NCBI GenBank assembly: GCA_017405845.1
Contig: JAFQZQ010000030.1
Span: 1-45,036 of the forward strand
From: Mogibacterium sp.
Lineage (GTDB): Bacteria > Bacillota > Clostridia > Peptostreptococcales > Anaerovoracaceae
Reading direction: 5' to 3'
DNA: 45,036 nt
In this document: positions 34,081 through 41,839 of the stretch, one piece after another
How positions within the stretch are numbered: position 1 is the stretch's first letter
How the letters are laid out: each line of letters begins with the position of its first letter
The notes under the pieces: generated by a model
The model's database searches: none
Told to the model about the DNA's origin: nothing
The model's input: only the letters and a program-made list of their open reading frames with translations
Made by a program: the position numbers and the translations under genes

Positions 34081-34593
34081 ATGGACTATAAGATCAGGAC
34101 GTTGAAAACTGAAGAGGTTCCGTTGCTGGAAGAGTTTCTGTATGAGGCTATATTTATTCCTGCCGGAATGGAGAAGCCCCCAAGAGAGATCGTTAAACAG
34201 CCGGAACTGGAGGTGTATATCAGGGATTTCGGCTGCAAAAAAGATGATCATGCCCTTGTTGCAGAGGCAAAAAACAAAATCATAGGTGCAGTCTGGGTGC
34301 GGATCATGGATGATTACGGTCATATAAATGACGAAACTCCTTCTCTTGCAATATCTGTGCTTAATGAATATAGAGGCAATGGAGTCGGAACGGCTCTGAT
34401 GGAAAAGATGCTGGATCATCTTAGCATGAGCGGTTACACTTGCGTATCACTGTCAGTCCACAAAGCAAATTACGCAGCAAAAATGTATCATAACCTCGGA
34501 TTCAAAGTGATAAGTGAAAATGCTGAAGATTGTATCATGGTACATAAGCTAGATCATAAAAAATGCTCTGAGAAGAGGGATACAGAAGCATAA
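34081..34593 (+). CDS. GNAT-family N-acetyltransferase
   Basis: A 170-residue acetyltransferase. The acetyl-CoA loop is NEYRGNGVGTALMEKML, followed by VSLSVHKANYAAKMYHNLGF, both typical. The N-terminal part (KIRTLKTEEVPLLEEFLYEA) is standard. Substrate unknown. The ATG follows GCCAGTTTAGCA, a poor ribosome binding site. The C-terminal KKCSEKRD is coded by a repeat (ATGCTCTGAGAAGAGG, 34,563-34,578) also found at the end of the GNAT gene at 32,943, which suggests shared ancestry of the gene borders. Confidence 0.8.
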   Translation: MDYKIRTLKTEEVPLLEEFLYEAIFIPAGMEKPPREIVKQPELEVYIRDFGCKKDDHALVAEAKNKIIGAVWVRIMDDYGHINDETPSLAISVLNEYRGNGVGTALMEKMLDHLSMSGYTCVSLSVHKANYAAKMYHNLGFKVISENAEDCIMVHKLDHKKCSEKRDTEA

Positions 34594-34643
34594 CCTTCTT
34601 CATCGCCTAATATCAGATCAGATAATGACTTTTTGAGGTAGAA

Positions 34644-35810
34644 ATGTATTCTTTATTACTGGCAGTAATATATCTGATATTTATTAGTCTTGGATTACCG
34701 GATTCACTTCTTGGCTCCGGATGGCCGACGATGCAGGTGGCTTTTGGAGTGCCGTCTTCATATGCCGGGTATGTATCGATGGCAATATCTTTTATGACGA
34801 TTATTTCAGCACTGATAAGCCCGAGGATGATAAGAAAGATCCATACTAAGTGGATCGTGATTGCATCAATAATGCTGACAGTCATGGGACTTATAGGTTT
34901 TTCCTTCTCAAGATCTTATGCGATGCTGTTCCTTTTTGTTGTGCCTTATGGACTCGGTGCCGGTGCTATAGATGCATCGGTCAATCATTATGTGGCGAAT
35001 CATTATTCGTCCTCGGTCATGAATTTCTTGCATTGCTTCTATGGTGTAGGCGCCGTGATCAGCCCCTGCATCATGGCGCAGGCGCTTAAGGCTGCACGAT
35101 GGAATGAGGGATATAGGTGGACAGCGTATATTCAGATGGGGATCCTGTTGGTGTGTGTTCTGTCCCTACCTTTGTGGAAGCAGAATGAAGCGGCAGCCGA
35201 AGAAAAGAACAGGGACAGCGCCGGTATCAGAGAGACCCTAAAAGTGCCGGGTGTTGTGCTGACTCTGGTCGCTTTCTTTGCCTACTGCTCAGGTGAGGCA
35301 ACCTGCTTTCTGTGGACGCCTAGCTATTTTGCCGGGACAAGGGACGGATTGAGCGATGAAACCATTGCGTCGTTTGGCTCTCTGATATTCGGAGGATTGA
35401 TGCTGGGCAGACTGATCTCCGGATTCATTTCAAATCGACTTGGCGATAGGCGACTTATACGTATAGGGATCACCATTGAGCTGATCGGTATCCTTTTAGT
35501 GATCCTTCCCGCGAAGAGTTATGTTATCGCAGCAATTGGATTCGTTGTCATCGGAGCGGGAATGGGACCTGTATATCCTGCCATTCGGCATATGGCCCCT
35601 GCAAACTTCGGCAAGAAGTACAGCGCTGCTGTGATAGGATTACAGATGGCTTCTGCGTATGTAGGAAGCACATTCATGCCGATGGTGTTTGGGCATCTGC
35701 AGCAGCACATCGGGATCGGTATTATGCCTTCGTATCTGTTATTGTTTGCATTGATAAATATTGGTCTGTTGGAAAGAGCCTACATTGTTTTGAAGAAGCA
35801 AAACAGATAA
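34644..35810 (+). CDS. Major facilitator superfamily transporter
   Basis: A 388-residue membrane protein with about 12 predicted helices. It shows the fold of the sugar/fucose-permease-like MFS branch: LGLPDSLLGSGWPTMQVAFG at the start, YGLGAGAIDASVNHYVANHY in the fifth-helix region, and FGGLMLGRLISGFISNRLGD as the second-half cytoplasmic loop motif. The substrate could be a sugar, drug or pathway compound; its place after the GNAT cassette gives no decision. The ATG follows TTTTTGAGGTAGAA. It is followed by a gene-free stretch with two attachment remnants. Confidence 0.85.
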   Translation: MYSLLLAVIYLIFISLGLPDSLLGSGWPTMQVAFGVPSSYAGYVSMAISFMTIISALISPRMIRKIHTKWIVIASIMLTVMGLIGFSFSRSYAMLFLFVVPYGLGAGAIDASVNHYVANHYSSSVMNFLHCFYGVGAVISPCIMAQALKAARWNEGYRWTAYIQMGILLVCVLSLPLWKQNEAAAEEKNRDSAGIRETLKVPGVVLTLVAFFAYCSGEATCFLWTPSYFAGTRDGLSDETIASFGSLIFGGLMLGRLISGFISNRLGDRRLIRIGITIELIGILLVILPAKSYVIAAIGFVVIGAGMGPVYPAIRHMAPANFGKKYSAAVIGLQMASAYVGSTFMPMVFGHLQQHIGIGIMPSYLLLFALINIGLLERAYIVLKKQNR

Positions 35811-35866
35811 ACAGCATAACAATTAAGAAAAACCAACCTATCCAAGCTGTGCTCAGACATACGGCC

Positions 35867-35951
35867 GAGTCTCCAAATGAGTCTCCAAGGTTTTCAGAAA
35901 CGTTGAAAATCCAATACTTGGACGTGTGTTCTATTTCGGTCACCTTCACCA
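35867..35951 (+). other. ssrA-type attachment remnant C: arm repeat pair plus decayed core
   Basis: GAGTCTCCA appears twice, 12 bases apart (35,867-35,875 and 35,879-35,887), 14 bases after CAGACAT. After GTTGAAAATCCAATA comes a decayed ssrA 3' end at 35,917-35,951 (26/35 identical; the first ten bases CTTGGACGTG exact). The stretch 35,888-35,916 closely matches the same part of the 43-kb site. Confidence 0.6.
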
Positions 35952-35995
35952 GAAAAAACGAGGTCTTGAGAGAATCGACCTAGCTGGGTATTGCT

Positions 35996-36147
35996 CAGAC
36001 ATACGGCTGAGTCCCCAAATGAGTCCCCACTCCTTGAAAGCAGTAGTCAAAAATGCTATAATTTCAATGGGTTGAGGGGTTTTGGACCTAGGTTGGAAGC
36101 ACCTGCACGATTTGAACCCTTGCGGTTTTATCGGCAGGTGCTTTTAT
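35996..36147 (+). other. Attachment remnant D: arm repeat pair and nearby hairpin
   Basis: CAGACAT (35,996) is followed by GAGTCCCCA twice (36,009-36,017 and 36,021-36,029). AGAATCGACCT upstream is shared with the 43-kb site. The core is hardly visible (TTTTGGACCTAGG near 36,080). A hairpin follows: AAGCACCTGC (36,097-36,106) with GCAGGTGCTT (36,134-36,143), then TTAT, which could be a terminator. The stretch 36,148-36,254 holds nothing I can name. Confidence 0.5.
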
Positions 36148-36254
36148 AGTGTTTTCAAGTGATTGGCGATTTTTCGATTTTAGACGACCCTCAAAATTTG
36201 TGCAAATTTTTGATCAAAAATGTCGAAAAGCTGCGATTCGAACCCGGTACATTA

Positions 36255-37397
36255 TCATTCATCTTTCACTGGTTTACCGCCGTTATAGTATTCTGCTTCA
36301 AATTGAACTGGCGTTTTGTAATGCAGTGTTTTGTGTGGTCTATCTTCGTTATAGAATCTCATGTATTCTGCTACAGACTCTTTGAACTCTCTTTCTGAAC
36401 GATATACACGCCTGTATAACTCCTCTTGTTTCAGGCTTTTGAAGAAAGCTTCTGCCACAGCATTATCTGTAGGTGTATGAGGCTTTGAGTAAGATTGCAC
36501 CACATTGTGATTATCCAGGCAGATACCGAAAGCTTTAGATCTGTAATTGGAGCCACGGTCGCTATGGAAAATGAGTTCTTCTTTTGGACGTCTGTAATTA
36601 TAGGCCGAAAGGAAGGCCTTTTTAATGAGAGCGGTGCTGTTTCTATAGCCGATGCTGTATGAGAGTATGCGCCTTGAAAAGAGATCCAGTATGATGCAAA
36701 TGAAATAATAGTGATCATTGATTTTCAAGGTTGTAACATCACTGACCCAGATTTCGTTAGGAGCCTTGGGATTAAAACTTTTTTGAACGAGATTATGTGT
36801 ATGCTGCTGCTCTTTCTTGTACAGGGCCTTTGCTTCCTGCCTGATGCAAGCCAGTCCCATTTCTATCATCAACTCTTTAACCAACTCAGGTGTTGTTCTT
36901 ATCCCTCGATCGCGGAGAACAGCTGTAATCTTTGGGGCACCGTAGCGCTGCTGACTTTCATTAAAAATCTGAGCAATAGCTTCTTTTATTTCAACACGCC
37001 TTATGTTAAACCATGCATCGTCACCTTTGCTGCGAAGCATATGGTTATAATATGTGCCTCTTGGAACTTTCAATGCCTCACATAAGACGTGCACATTATA
37101 ATCACCACCGGATAGTCGCTCTAACTCCTTCAGTTTTATCTTGAGTGGATCATTTGCACTGCACTGTGATTCCTGCAGTACGGATACAACAGATTCGAGG
37201 TGTTTGGATCTGTTGATCAGGAATCTGAAATTGCGCTTGGTAAAGTCCAGACTGTCATACCCAATATTTTTCTGGATATGGAAGTACACGGTGCTTCGTG
37301 GTATTCCCAGTTTCTTAGCAATGGCTTGTCCGGATTTCTCTTCTTTCAGATACATATCCATAATTCGGTCGATAGTATTTTCGTCATACTTTGCCAC
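36255..37397 (-). CDS. IS3-family transposase (second, apparently intact)
   Basis: A 380-residue transposase. The N-terminal part has a helix-turn-helix (KKLGIPRSTVYFHIQKNIGY), the middle the HTH_21 segment (QQRYGAPKITAVLRDRGI), and the C-terminal integrase core the DDE residues in WVSDVTTLKI, FHSDRGSNYRS and DNAVAEAFFKSLKQEE. The typical end FYNEDRPHKTLHYKTPVQFE is present, unlike in the frameshifted one at 13,116. The two share a family but are not close copies. The start is a GTG at 37,397 with CAGGAGGTTTATT; a longer frame to 37,493 would run through the small RNA. Clear terminal repeats could not be fixed. It sits directly upstream of the second Abi-associated RNA and points away from it. 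Confidence 0.85.
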   Translation of the reverse strand: MAKYDENTIDRIMDMYLKEEKSGQAIAKKLGIPRSTVYFHIQKNIGYDSLDFTKRNFRFLINRSKHLESVVSVLQESQCSANDPLKIKLKELERLSGGDYNVHVLCEALKVPRGTYYNHMLRSKGDDAWFNIRRVEIKEAIAQIFNESQQRYGAPKITAVLRDRGIRTTPELVKELMIEMGLACIRQEAKALYKKEQQHTHNLVQKSFNPKAPNEIWVSDVTTLKINDHYYFICIILDLFSRRILSYSIGYRNSTALIKKAFLSAYNYRRPKEELIFHSDRGSNYRSKAFGICLDNHNVVQSYSKPHTPTDNAVAEAFFKSLKQEELYRRVYRSEREFKESVAEYMRFYNEDRPHKTLHYKTPVQFEAEYYNGGKPVKDE

Positions 37398-37418
37398 AAT
37401 AAACCTCCTGAAACGTTC

Positions 37419-37447
37419 TTGATTTGCTTTGATGAATATCCTATAAT
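37419..37447 (+). promoter_or_regulatory. Promoter of the second Abi-associated small RNA
   Basis: TTGATT (37,419-37,424) and TATAAT (37,442-37,447) are separated by 17 bases, the same layout as at 14,395-14,423. It begins 22 bases from the start codon of the divergent transposase, so that insertion left it whole. Confidence 0.65.
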
Positions 37448-37453
37448 ACAAAC

Positions 37454-37511
37454 ATGATAAGGATCCTCGCACGCCTCTTAACAATGCGTACAATGCGGGG
37501 GTTGTTTTTTT
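37454..37511 (+). ncRNA. Predicted small structured RNA, copy 2 (orphan candidate RNA antitoxin)
   Basis: Nearly the same RNA as at 14,430-14,486, with three base changes. CCTCGCA (37,465-37,471) pairs with TGCGGGG (37,494-37,500), the middle T now facing G, so the stem is kept. Seven T residues (37,505-37,511) end it. The protein gene that should follow is broken after 34 codons, while promoter, RNA and terminator remain. That fits an RNA with value of its own, for example protecting against the toxin of copy 1. Confidence 0.65.
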
Positions 37512-37525
37512 AGGGAGAAGATATC

Positions 37526-37630
37526 ATGGGTAAGAAATTGAAAAGGCACTTGTCAATCAATGGACAAATAGCAAAATTGTCATCTCGCGGATTAATTATA
37601 GAGGATGAAGATTATGCTAAAGTATTATGA
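37526..37630 (+). pseudogene. Truncated abi gene (N-terminal remnant)
   Basis: The ATG at 37,526 opens a frame of 34 codons that matches the start of the Abi protein at 14,500 almost exactly (GKKLKRHLSINGQIAKLSSR, then GLIIEDEDYAKVL) and stops at TGA 37,628-37,630. The HEPN part is gone; the sequence after it is unrelated and leads into the next gene's ribosome binding site. The ribosome binding site and spacing to the small RNA are the same as in copy 1. Confidence 0.85.
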
Positions 37631-37720
37631 CTATGGAATGGTATGAGAATTCCATTTGAATGGATCCGGATAATATCGCAATATGGGTAGAGGACAATTT
37701 TTCGGTATTGGAGGAGAAAA

Positions 37721-38650
37721 TTGAAAGACAGAAAAACGGTTGATATCTTGTTGCATAACAGAAAGCGCTGCATATCGGCTATTGTATGCTGCTCAGTTCT
37801 TTCTTTTCTTGTGTTTCTGGCAATCTGCGATCAATTGTTGAGTCAGCCGGATGCCATAGTGCAGGAAGTGGGCTGGAAATCGTACCATATGTTTACGATA
37901 CTGGCAAATATGTTTATGGGAATAGCTTCAGCTATGTGTATCCCTTATGCGGTTGATGGTCTCAGGTATAATAATTATCATTTGCCGCGTTGGATCATTG
38001 ATCTTTTGCTAATGGCGACCACAGGTGTTGCGGTGACATTCCTGATAGCTGTTACGGTGCTTTCGCCTATGACGAGCTATTACCGGATGATGCTGTATTC
38101 CAATAATATTCTGTTTCACACCATTAATCCGATCCTCTCGATACTTCTGTTTATCTTTATCAATTCGGATCACAGAGTGAGCTTCAGATCATCGGTTTTA
38201 GCTACAGTTCCTGTGGCGCTGTATGCTGCGGTTTATTTTGTCATGGTGTTCATTATCGGAGAGGAAAACGGCGGATGGAGAGACCATTACCAGATCAAAG
38301 AAGTGATGGGATATCTGCCCTTGCCTCTGATTATTGTGGCAATGATATTGGTGGACTTTCTTGTTGCGACCCTGCTGAGGTTAGCCCACAATAAGATGCA
38401 CCAGAAGAGAAAAAACGATGTTATGGCTTATTATCAGTTTTCAGAGCTATATGACTATTCCGATATTGGATCAGCTATTAAAGCATTGGCGGATTATAAC
38501 AGAACAAGGGATCTGGGCGGGGAATTGATCGTTCCAAGAAGGATCATAAGTATGATGGAAGAGAAATATCACAGCAATCTTTCTCTTGAAGAACTGTGTA
38601 AAATATATATCGATGCTTATTTTCGTGTGAAAGAAGAGAGGGATAAATGA
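37721..38650 (+). CDS. Pr6Pr-like six-helix membrane protein
   Basis: A 309-residue protein with six predicted helices in residues 15-220 (ISAIVCCSVLSFLVFLAICD, IASAMCIPYAV, LLLMATTGVAVTFLIAVTVL, NILFHTINPILSILLFIFIN and others) and a soluble tail of about 90 residues (YQFSELYDYSDIGSAIKALA). The helix pattern and the NxLFHxxxPIL segment recall the Pr6Pr/FAR-17a-like family, which is of uncertain function. It starts at TTG (37,721), supported by a strong GGAGGAGAAAA. The stop overlaps the YwaF-like gene start (ATGA), so the two membrane proteins are made together. Confidence 0.65.
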   Translation: MKDRKTVDILLHNRKRCISAIVCCSVLSFLVFLAICDQLLSQPDAIVQEVGWKSYHMFTILANMFMGIASAMCIPYAVDGLRYNNYHLPRWIIDLLLMATTGVAVTFLIAVTVLSPMTSYYRMMLYSNNILFHTINPILSILLFIFINSDHRVSFRSSVLATVPVALYAAVYFVMVFIIGEENGGWRDHYQIKEVMGYLPLPLIIVAMILVDFLVATLLRLAHNKMHQKRKNDVMAYYQFSELYDYSDIGSAIKALADYNRTRDLGGELIVPRRIISMMEEKYHSNLSLEELCKIYIDAYFRVKEERDK

Positions 38651-39414
38651 GTGGCAACTATCCTTATTACAATGATGGTTTTTTCGGTTTTGGGAGCCCG
38701 GGTTCATTCAAACCATATAGCCTGATGCATCTTGCGCCGATTGCTTTGTGCATAGCGGCGATACTCTTTGTTTATTACAAGAGAGACGGAATCAGAAACT
38801 GGAAGAATGAGGCGACGTTCAGATATGTTTTGTCATTCTCCATGTTCCTGATGGAGTATGGCTTCTTTGTTTGGTTGCTTTATGTTGGAGACAGCAGCGG
38901 CGATTATCTTATGATGGCCAAGCTGCCGCTGCACCTGTGTGACATTGGGTTGATTTCCTGCATGTATATGATTATCAGCAAGAACGAATCGTTGTTTGGT
39001 TTTAATTACTATGTGACACTTTTCGGTGCAACGCTCGCCTGCATTATCCCGCAAACGGTGTTGAACGATGTTGATCCGTCATACTTTAGATACTACCAGT
39101 ATTTCGGGGAGCATCTAATTCCGGTATTCTGTACTGCTTATATGATGATCGTGCACAATATGAGGCCAAGATACAGGGATATATGGATAAGCATTGTGTT
39201 GCTGTGTATCATGGTCATCCCGTCAATAAGCCTTAATAATGCATTCCCGGGGTCTGATTATTTGTTTCTTAAGCTGGACATCTCAATATTCCCTGTGAAT
39301 CAGTACTATAGAGCTCTTATATATGCCGGCTTACTGGTTGTCATATTCCATTTAATGCTGATGATGCAGCGTCTGATCGCAAAAATAAATATGAAGGAAG
39401 TGATCGACAGATAA
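38647..39414 (+). CDS. YwaF-family integral membrane protein
   Basis: A 255-residue protein with seven or so predicted helices. It has the YwaF/TIGR02206 marks: LMHLAPIALCIAAILFVYYK, AKLPLHLCDIGLISCMYMII, and a YYQYFGEHLIPVFCTAYMMI segment. Family function is unknown. Its ATG overlaps the end of the Pr6Pr-like gene by four bases; Pr6Pr and YwaF proteins both have the feature of short loops around conserved His and Asn residues and may act as a pair. Ends with no clear terminator. Confidence 0.75.
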   Translation: MSGNYPYYNDGFFGFGSPGSFKPYSLMHLAPIALCIAAILFVYYKRDGIRNWKNEATFRYVLSFSMFLMEYGFFVWLLYVGDSSGDYLMMAKLPLHLCDIGLISCMYMIISKNESLFGFNYYVTLFGATLACIIPQTVLNDVDPSYFRYYQYFGEHLIPVFCTAYMMIVHNMRPRYRDIWISIVLLCIMVIPSISLNNAFPGSDYLFLKLDISIFPVNQYYRALIYAGLLVVIFHLMLMMQRLIAKINMKEVIDR

Positions 39415-39506
39415 TACATGTTCTTATGACAGAAGGTGGACTGTGAGTGCTCTTGACACCGTGTGCTATACTAACGTCAAATTGAATATCAAAGGAGGGT
39501 ATAGTA

Positions 39507-39893
39507 ATGGGATTATTTGATGATGTAAAAAAGGCTGCTTACAGTGCAGTGCCAAGAAAGATCAAAACGAATCGTGCAGTCACGATCGAAGAGCTTTATG
39601 ACATGCTGATGCAGCACGAGGATGAATTCGAGGTTTCGTTCAAGCTGAGCGGCATGTTCGGAAAGCACATCACGTTCAAGAGGCATCCTCAGCTCGAGCT
39701 TCAGCTGCTCGTTTCGGTCAAGGGCAATGAGATCACGGTCACACCTAACATTCAGGAAGGAACGATCGAGTCAGACGGGTTCAGAATCAGAACAGCTGAT
39801 CTGAAGAACGGCTTCGGGCTCAAGACTGAGCTGAACAGGGATGACTATGTTGAGGACGTAGTCGCCAAAATCGACAAAATCGTTAATGGCTAA
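39507..39893 (+). CDS. Hypothetical protein
   Basis: A 128-residue soluble protein I do not recognise. The N-terminal amphipathic start (GLFDDVKKAAYSAVP) is followed by an alpha/beta segment (TIEELYDMLMQHEDEFEVSF), a strand-rich core (LELQLLVSVKGNEITVTPN), and a helical end. No signal or membrane part is seen. The ATG at 39,507 follows a strong AAAGGAGGGTATAGTA. Its high share of frequent codons suggests real expression. It stands alone between the membrane pair and a gene-free stretch with attachment remnants. Confidence 0.7.
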   Translation: MGLFDDVKKAAYSAVPRKIKTNRAVTIEELYDMLMQHEDEFEVSFKLSGMFGKHITFKRHPQLELQLLVSVKGNEITVTPNIQEGTIESDGFRIRTADLKNGFGLKTELNRDDYVEDVVAKIDKIVNG

Positions 39894-39952
39894 GGATTAC
39901 ATAATATATAAGGTCACAAAATGTTACCTTATGGAATAATGATTTATCCACG

Positions 39953-40103
39953 CAGACCTATACAGAACTACACAGAACTAGAAATCGGAGGATCAATAGT
40001 CGCGAAAATGGTCGCACTTGGAAAGCATATGACAATCAGAACGCAGTATTTGCAAGGTGTACAGCCTCCTTGGAAGAGAGTTTGAATCTCGCGTCTACCA
40101 CCA
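39953..40103 (+). other. ssrA-type attachment remnant F: arm-like repeats plus decayed core
   Basis: CAGACCTA (39,953-39,960) is followed by CAGAACTA twice and then by GTCGC at 39,999-40,003 and 40,011-40,015, again 12 bases apart. A decayed tmRNA/tRNA-like 3' end lies at 40,069-40,103 (23/35 identical to ssrA; CTTGGA and the last six bases CCACCA are exact), with its own T-stem-like pairing GAG...CTC. The gene-free stretch from 39,894 to 40,309 holds this and the two features after it. Confidence 0.5.
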
Positions 40104-40139
40104 ACTAAAATGGGTCCGTATGGACCCATTTTACGTTGG
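40101..40139. terminator. Long perfect hairpin after attachment remnant F
   Basis: CCAAC-TAAAATGGGTCC pairs with GGACCCATTTTA-C-GTTGG around a GTAT loop, 17 pairs with one bulged base. The T and A flanks would make it a terminator in both directions. It starts within the last bases of the decayed core, as a tmRNA or tRNA terminator would. Confidence 0.65.
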
Positions 40140-40154
40140 TAGAATATGATCGAG

Positions 40155-40303
40155 GTCGAACCCGCGTCCAAGACAATCAAGGTGGGTTTGTATCTGGGTG
40201 TATGATGAAGCGGACACCCGGAAAACCGCAGTCAAGGACGCGACAGCGCCGGCGCGGCCGGTCGAAGATCCTTGACAGCGGGATACTCCCACCATCTCCA
40301 CCA
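40155..40303. other. Inverted partial core and a further direct ssrA core
   Basis: On the reverse strand 40,172-40,155 reads CTTGGACGCGGGTTCGAC, 17 of 18 bases of the ssrA 3' domain, so a piece of core lies here in inverted orientation. At 40,287-40,303 TCCCACCATCTCCACCA matches the last 17 bases of ssrA exactly in direct orientation. The bases between are unusually GC-rich (GCGCCGGCGCGGCCGG near 40,246) compared with their surroundings. A frame through here (YDEADTRKTAVKDATAPARP) could be a lost integrase end, but this is not shown. Confidence 0.55.
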
Positions 40304-40309
40304 GTAACG

Positions 40310-40346
40310 ATGGGGCTGTCGCACAATAAAAGTGTGGCAGCCCCAT
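40310..40346 (-). terminator. Hairpin at the end of the TetR gene, mirrored by one at 41,711-41,749
   Basis: Fifteen pairs between ATGGGGCTGTCGCAC and GTGTGGCAGCCCCAT with a seven-base loop, directly after the TetR stop. Read on the reverse strand it closely resembles the forward hairpin at 41,711, so the pair forms an inverted repeat around the two genes between. There is no T run on the reverse strand. Confidence 0.6.
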
Positions 40347-40931
40347 TTATCCGGCGTTATCCGGCGCATTCCCGGTAGCCAGAGCGTTCTGTATTATCAG
40401 CTCCGCTGACCCTCTCTTGAGCTGGCATATCCTGTGCATATCCTGAACGTACTCTTCGCTCATGCCGCACTGCAGCCAGTCGATGATCAGCCCGAAACAT
40501 GCGCACTTGTGGTACCTGATGAAGAGCTCCCTGTCGCTTTCAGATACAGGCACGTCAGGGAAGACCGTCTCCGAGTATTTTCTGATCACGTGCTCGCATA
40601 TCCTCCACAGGGAAGAAATGTTGGAGTGGCTGCCCGAACTGAATATGTGCATGATGACGCGCTTGTTGGCGCGGGCGAATTCCATTGCCGCAGCAATGCA
40701 CTCATCTATGGAGTTGAGCTGCGGATACTCAAGTACAAAATCATCCGCCTTATCTGACAGGATGCCCTCAAGAAGTGCGGGGATATCCTGGTAGTGGTAG
40801 TAGAAAGTGTTGCGGTTGATCCCGCATCGCTCAGTTATATCTCTTACAGTTATCTTCTCTAGAGGCTTTTCGGCAAGGATATCCAGAAAAGCCTGGTTGA
40901 TCGCTTTCTTGGTAAGCTCAGAAGCGGCCAT
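40347..40931 (-). CDS. TetR-family transcriptional regulator
   Basis: A 194-residue regulator. The N-terminal helix-turn-helix is LTKKAINQAFLDILAEKPLE and ITVRDITERCGINRNTFYYH, with a YQDIPALLEGIL linker; this is the TetR form that lacks long N-terminal arms, similar to DhaS-type regulators. The C-terminal ligand domain is not assigned. The ATG at 40,931 follows AATGAAAGGGGGTTCTCAT; a longer frame to 41,012 is not needed. It is divergent from the membrane-anchored protein at 41,134, with a palindrome (41,064-41,076) between them, and probably controls that gene and itself. Confidence 0.85.
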   Translation of the reverse strand: MAASELTKKAINQAFLDILAEKPLEKITVRDITERCGINRNTFYYHYQDIPALLEGILSDKADDFVLEYPQLNSIDECIAAAMEFARANKRVIMHIFSSGSHSNISSLWRICEHVIRKYSETVFPDVPVSESDRELFIRYHKCACFGLIIDWLQCGMSEEYVQDMHRICQLKRGSAELIIQNALATGNAPDNAG

Positions 40932-41063
40932 ATGAGAACCCCCTTTCATTGCTTTGGCCTGAAAGTCAGGCAAAACCGGTGATTTGCCCGGTTTCTGTGC
41001 ATCACCTGACAATTATCTGTGCAACATCCTTTCCCGGAGAGTTATTATGATGCCGGTAAAAGA

Positions 41064-41076
41064 TGACCATAGGTCA
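41064..41076. promoter_or_regulatory. Candidate TetR operator
   Basis: TGACC-ATA-GGTCA is a perfect 5-3-5 inverted repeat in the divergent intergenic region, 58 bases before the membrane protein gene. A further inverted repeat, AAACCGG with CCGGTTT (40,973-40,994), lies nearer the regulator gene. Either could be the binding site of the TetR protein; a possible -10 (GATAAT) abuts the first. Confidence 0.45.
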
Positions 41077-41133
41077 GATAATGATATCAGATGGCAGTCT
41101 GAAATTAAAGATTCATGAAAGGTCGTGAAAGAT

Positions 41134-41667
41134 ATGAAGATTAGTAAAAGAGCTATAAACGTAGCGGTATTTACAGCTGTGGCTCTGATGTTCGTTATGG
41201 TTTTCGGTTACACATTCAGAATGTTCAGCGAGATCAAAGCTATGGATCTCAGCGGACTTGATTCAGATAAAATGGGCATCGCAGCGACAGATATGACAGA
41301 GGACAGCAGCAAGGCTGAGCCGGGCGAGGCTGATGCGGTCGCCAAAGTTGAGACTGTAATGCTGAACAGCGTGGATGTCAGGGACATGACAGTCAGCATC
41401 AGGGCAGACTATGACAACAACAGAATGGTCCTCCTGATCCTCTCGGACGGAACCGAGGCGGCAGCAAAGGCAGATGACCCGGCAGAGTGGAATAAGGTCA
41501 TCGAACTCGGAGACACCTGCTCAGCAGAAGGTGAGCAGATCCTCAGCAGAAGCGGACTGGAAGGCTGGAGCTTCGATGTTGAGATCCTGAACGATACCTG
41601 TCCGCAGAACGCGCTCCTTACATTCGCAGACGGTGAGTGCACATACAATGCAAGAATTGCAGAATAA
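41134..41667 (+). CDS. Membrane-anchored extracytoplasmic protein of unknown function
   Basis: A 177-residue protein. One N-terminal helix (AINVAVFTAVALMFVMVFGY) anchors it, with the remainder, acidic and Ala/Glu/Asp-rich, outside the cell. The outer part shows a two-sheet-like layout (VRDMTVSIRADYDNNRMVLL, then WSFDVEILNDTCPQNALLTF) and two or more cysteines. No known family comes to mind. A GTG at 41,125 is possible, but the ATG at 41,134 has better spacing from GAAAGG. It is divergent from the TetR gene and ends at the mirrored hairpin. Confidence 0.65.
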   Translation: MKISKRAINVAVFTAVALMFVMVFGYTFRMFSEIKAMDLSGLDSDKMGIAATDMTEDSSKAEPGEADAVAKVETVMLNSVDVRDMTVSIRADYDNNRMVLLILSDGTEAAAKADDPAEWNKVIELGDTCSAEGEQILSRSGLEGWSFDVEILNDTCPQNALLTFADGECTYNARIAE

Positions 41668-41710
41668 CTGATCTGCGTTCACCTGATCCCTGATAACCCG
41701 CATAACTGAA

Positions 41711-41753
41711 ATGGGGCTGCCACATTTTATCCAAATGCGACAGCCCCATTTAT
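41711..41753 (+). terminator. Terminator after the membrane-anchored protein
   Basis: ATGGGGCTG (41,711-41,719) pairs with CAGCCCCAT (41,741-41,749), with further pairs inside (CACATTT with AAATGCG), followed by TTAT. It is an inverted copy of the hairpin at 40,310-40,346. Confidence 0.75.
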
Positions 41754-41839
41754 TATTGATTATGCTATTTTTAGTGCAAAAGCTCGTGGTTCTGTCTTGG
41801 AAACTATTATGGTGAGCCTAACACGGGCGGGCCTTTGCC

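Noticed and set aside
36097..36240. TTCGAA- and TTTGAACCC-containing pieces that look like tRNA T arms
   Set aside because: The neighbouring five-pair T stems do not form and no acceptor or anticodon arm is found; a hairpin explains the first.
40131..40346. Open frames in the GC-rich stretch near 40.2 kb
   Set aside because: Short, overlapping, without ribosome binding sites; better explained as attachment remnants and possibly the lost end of an integrase.
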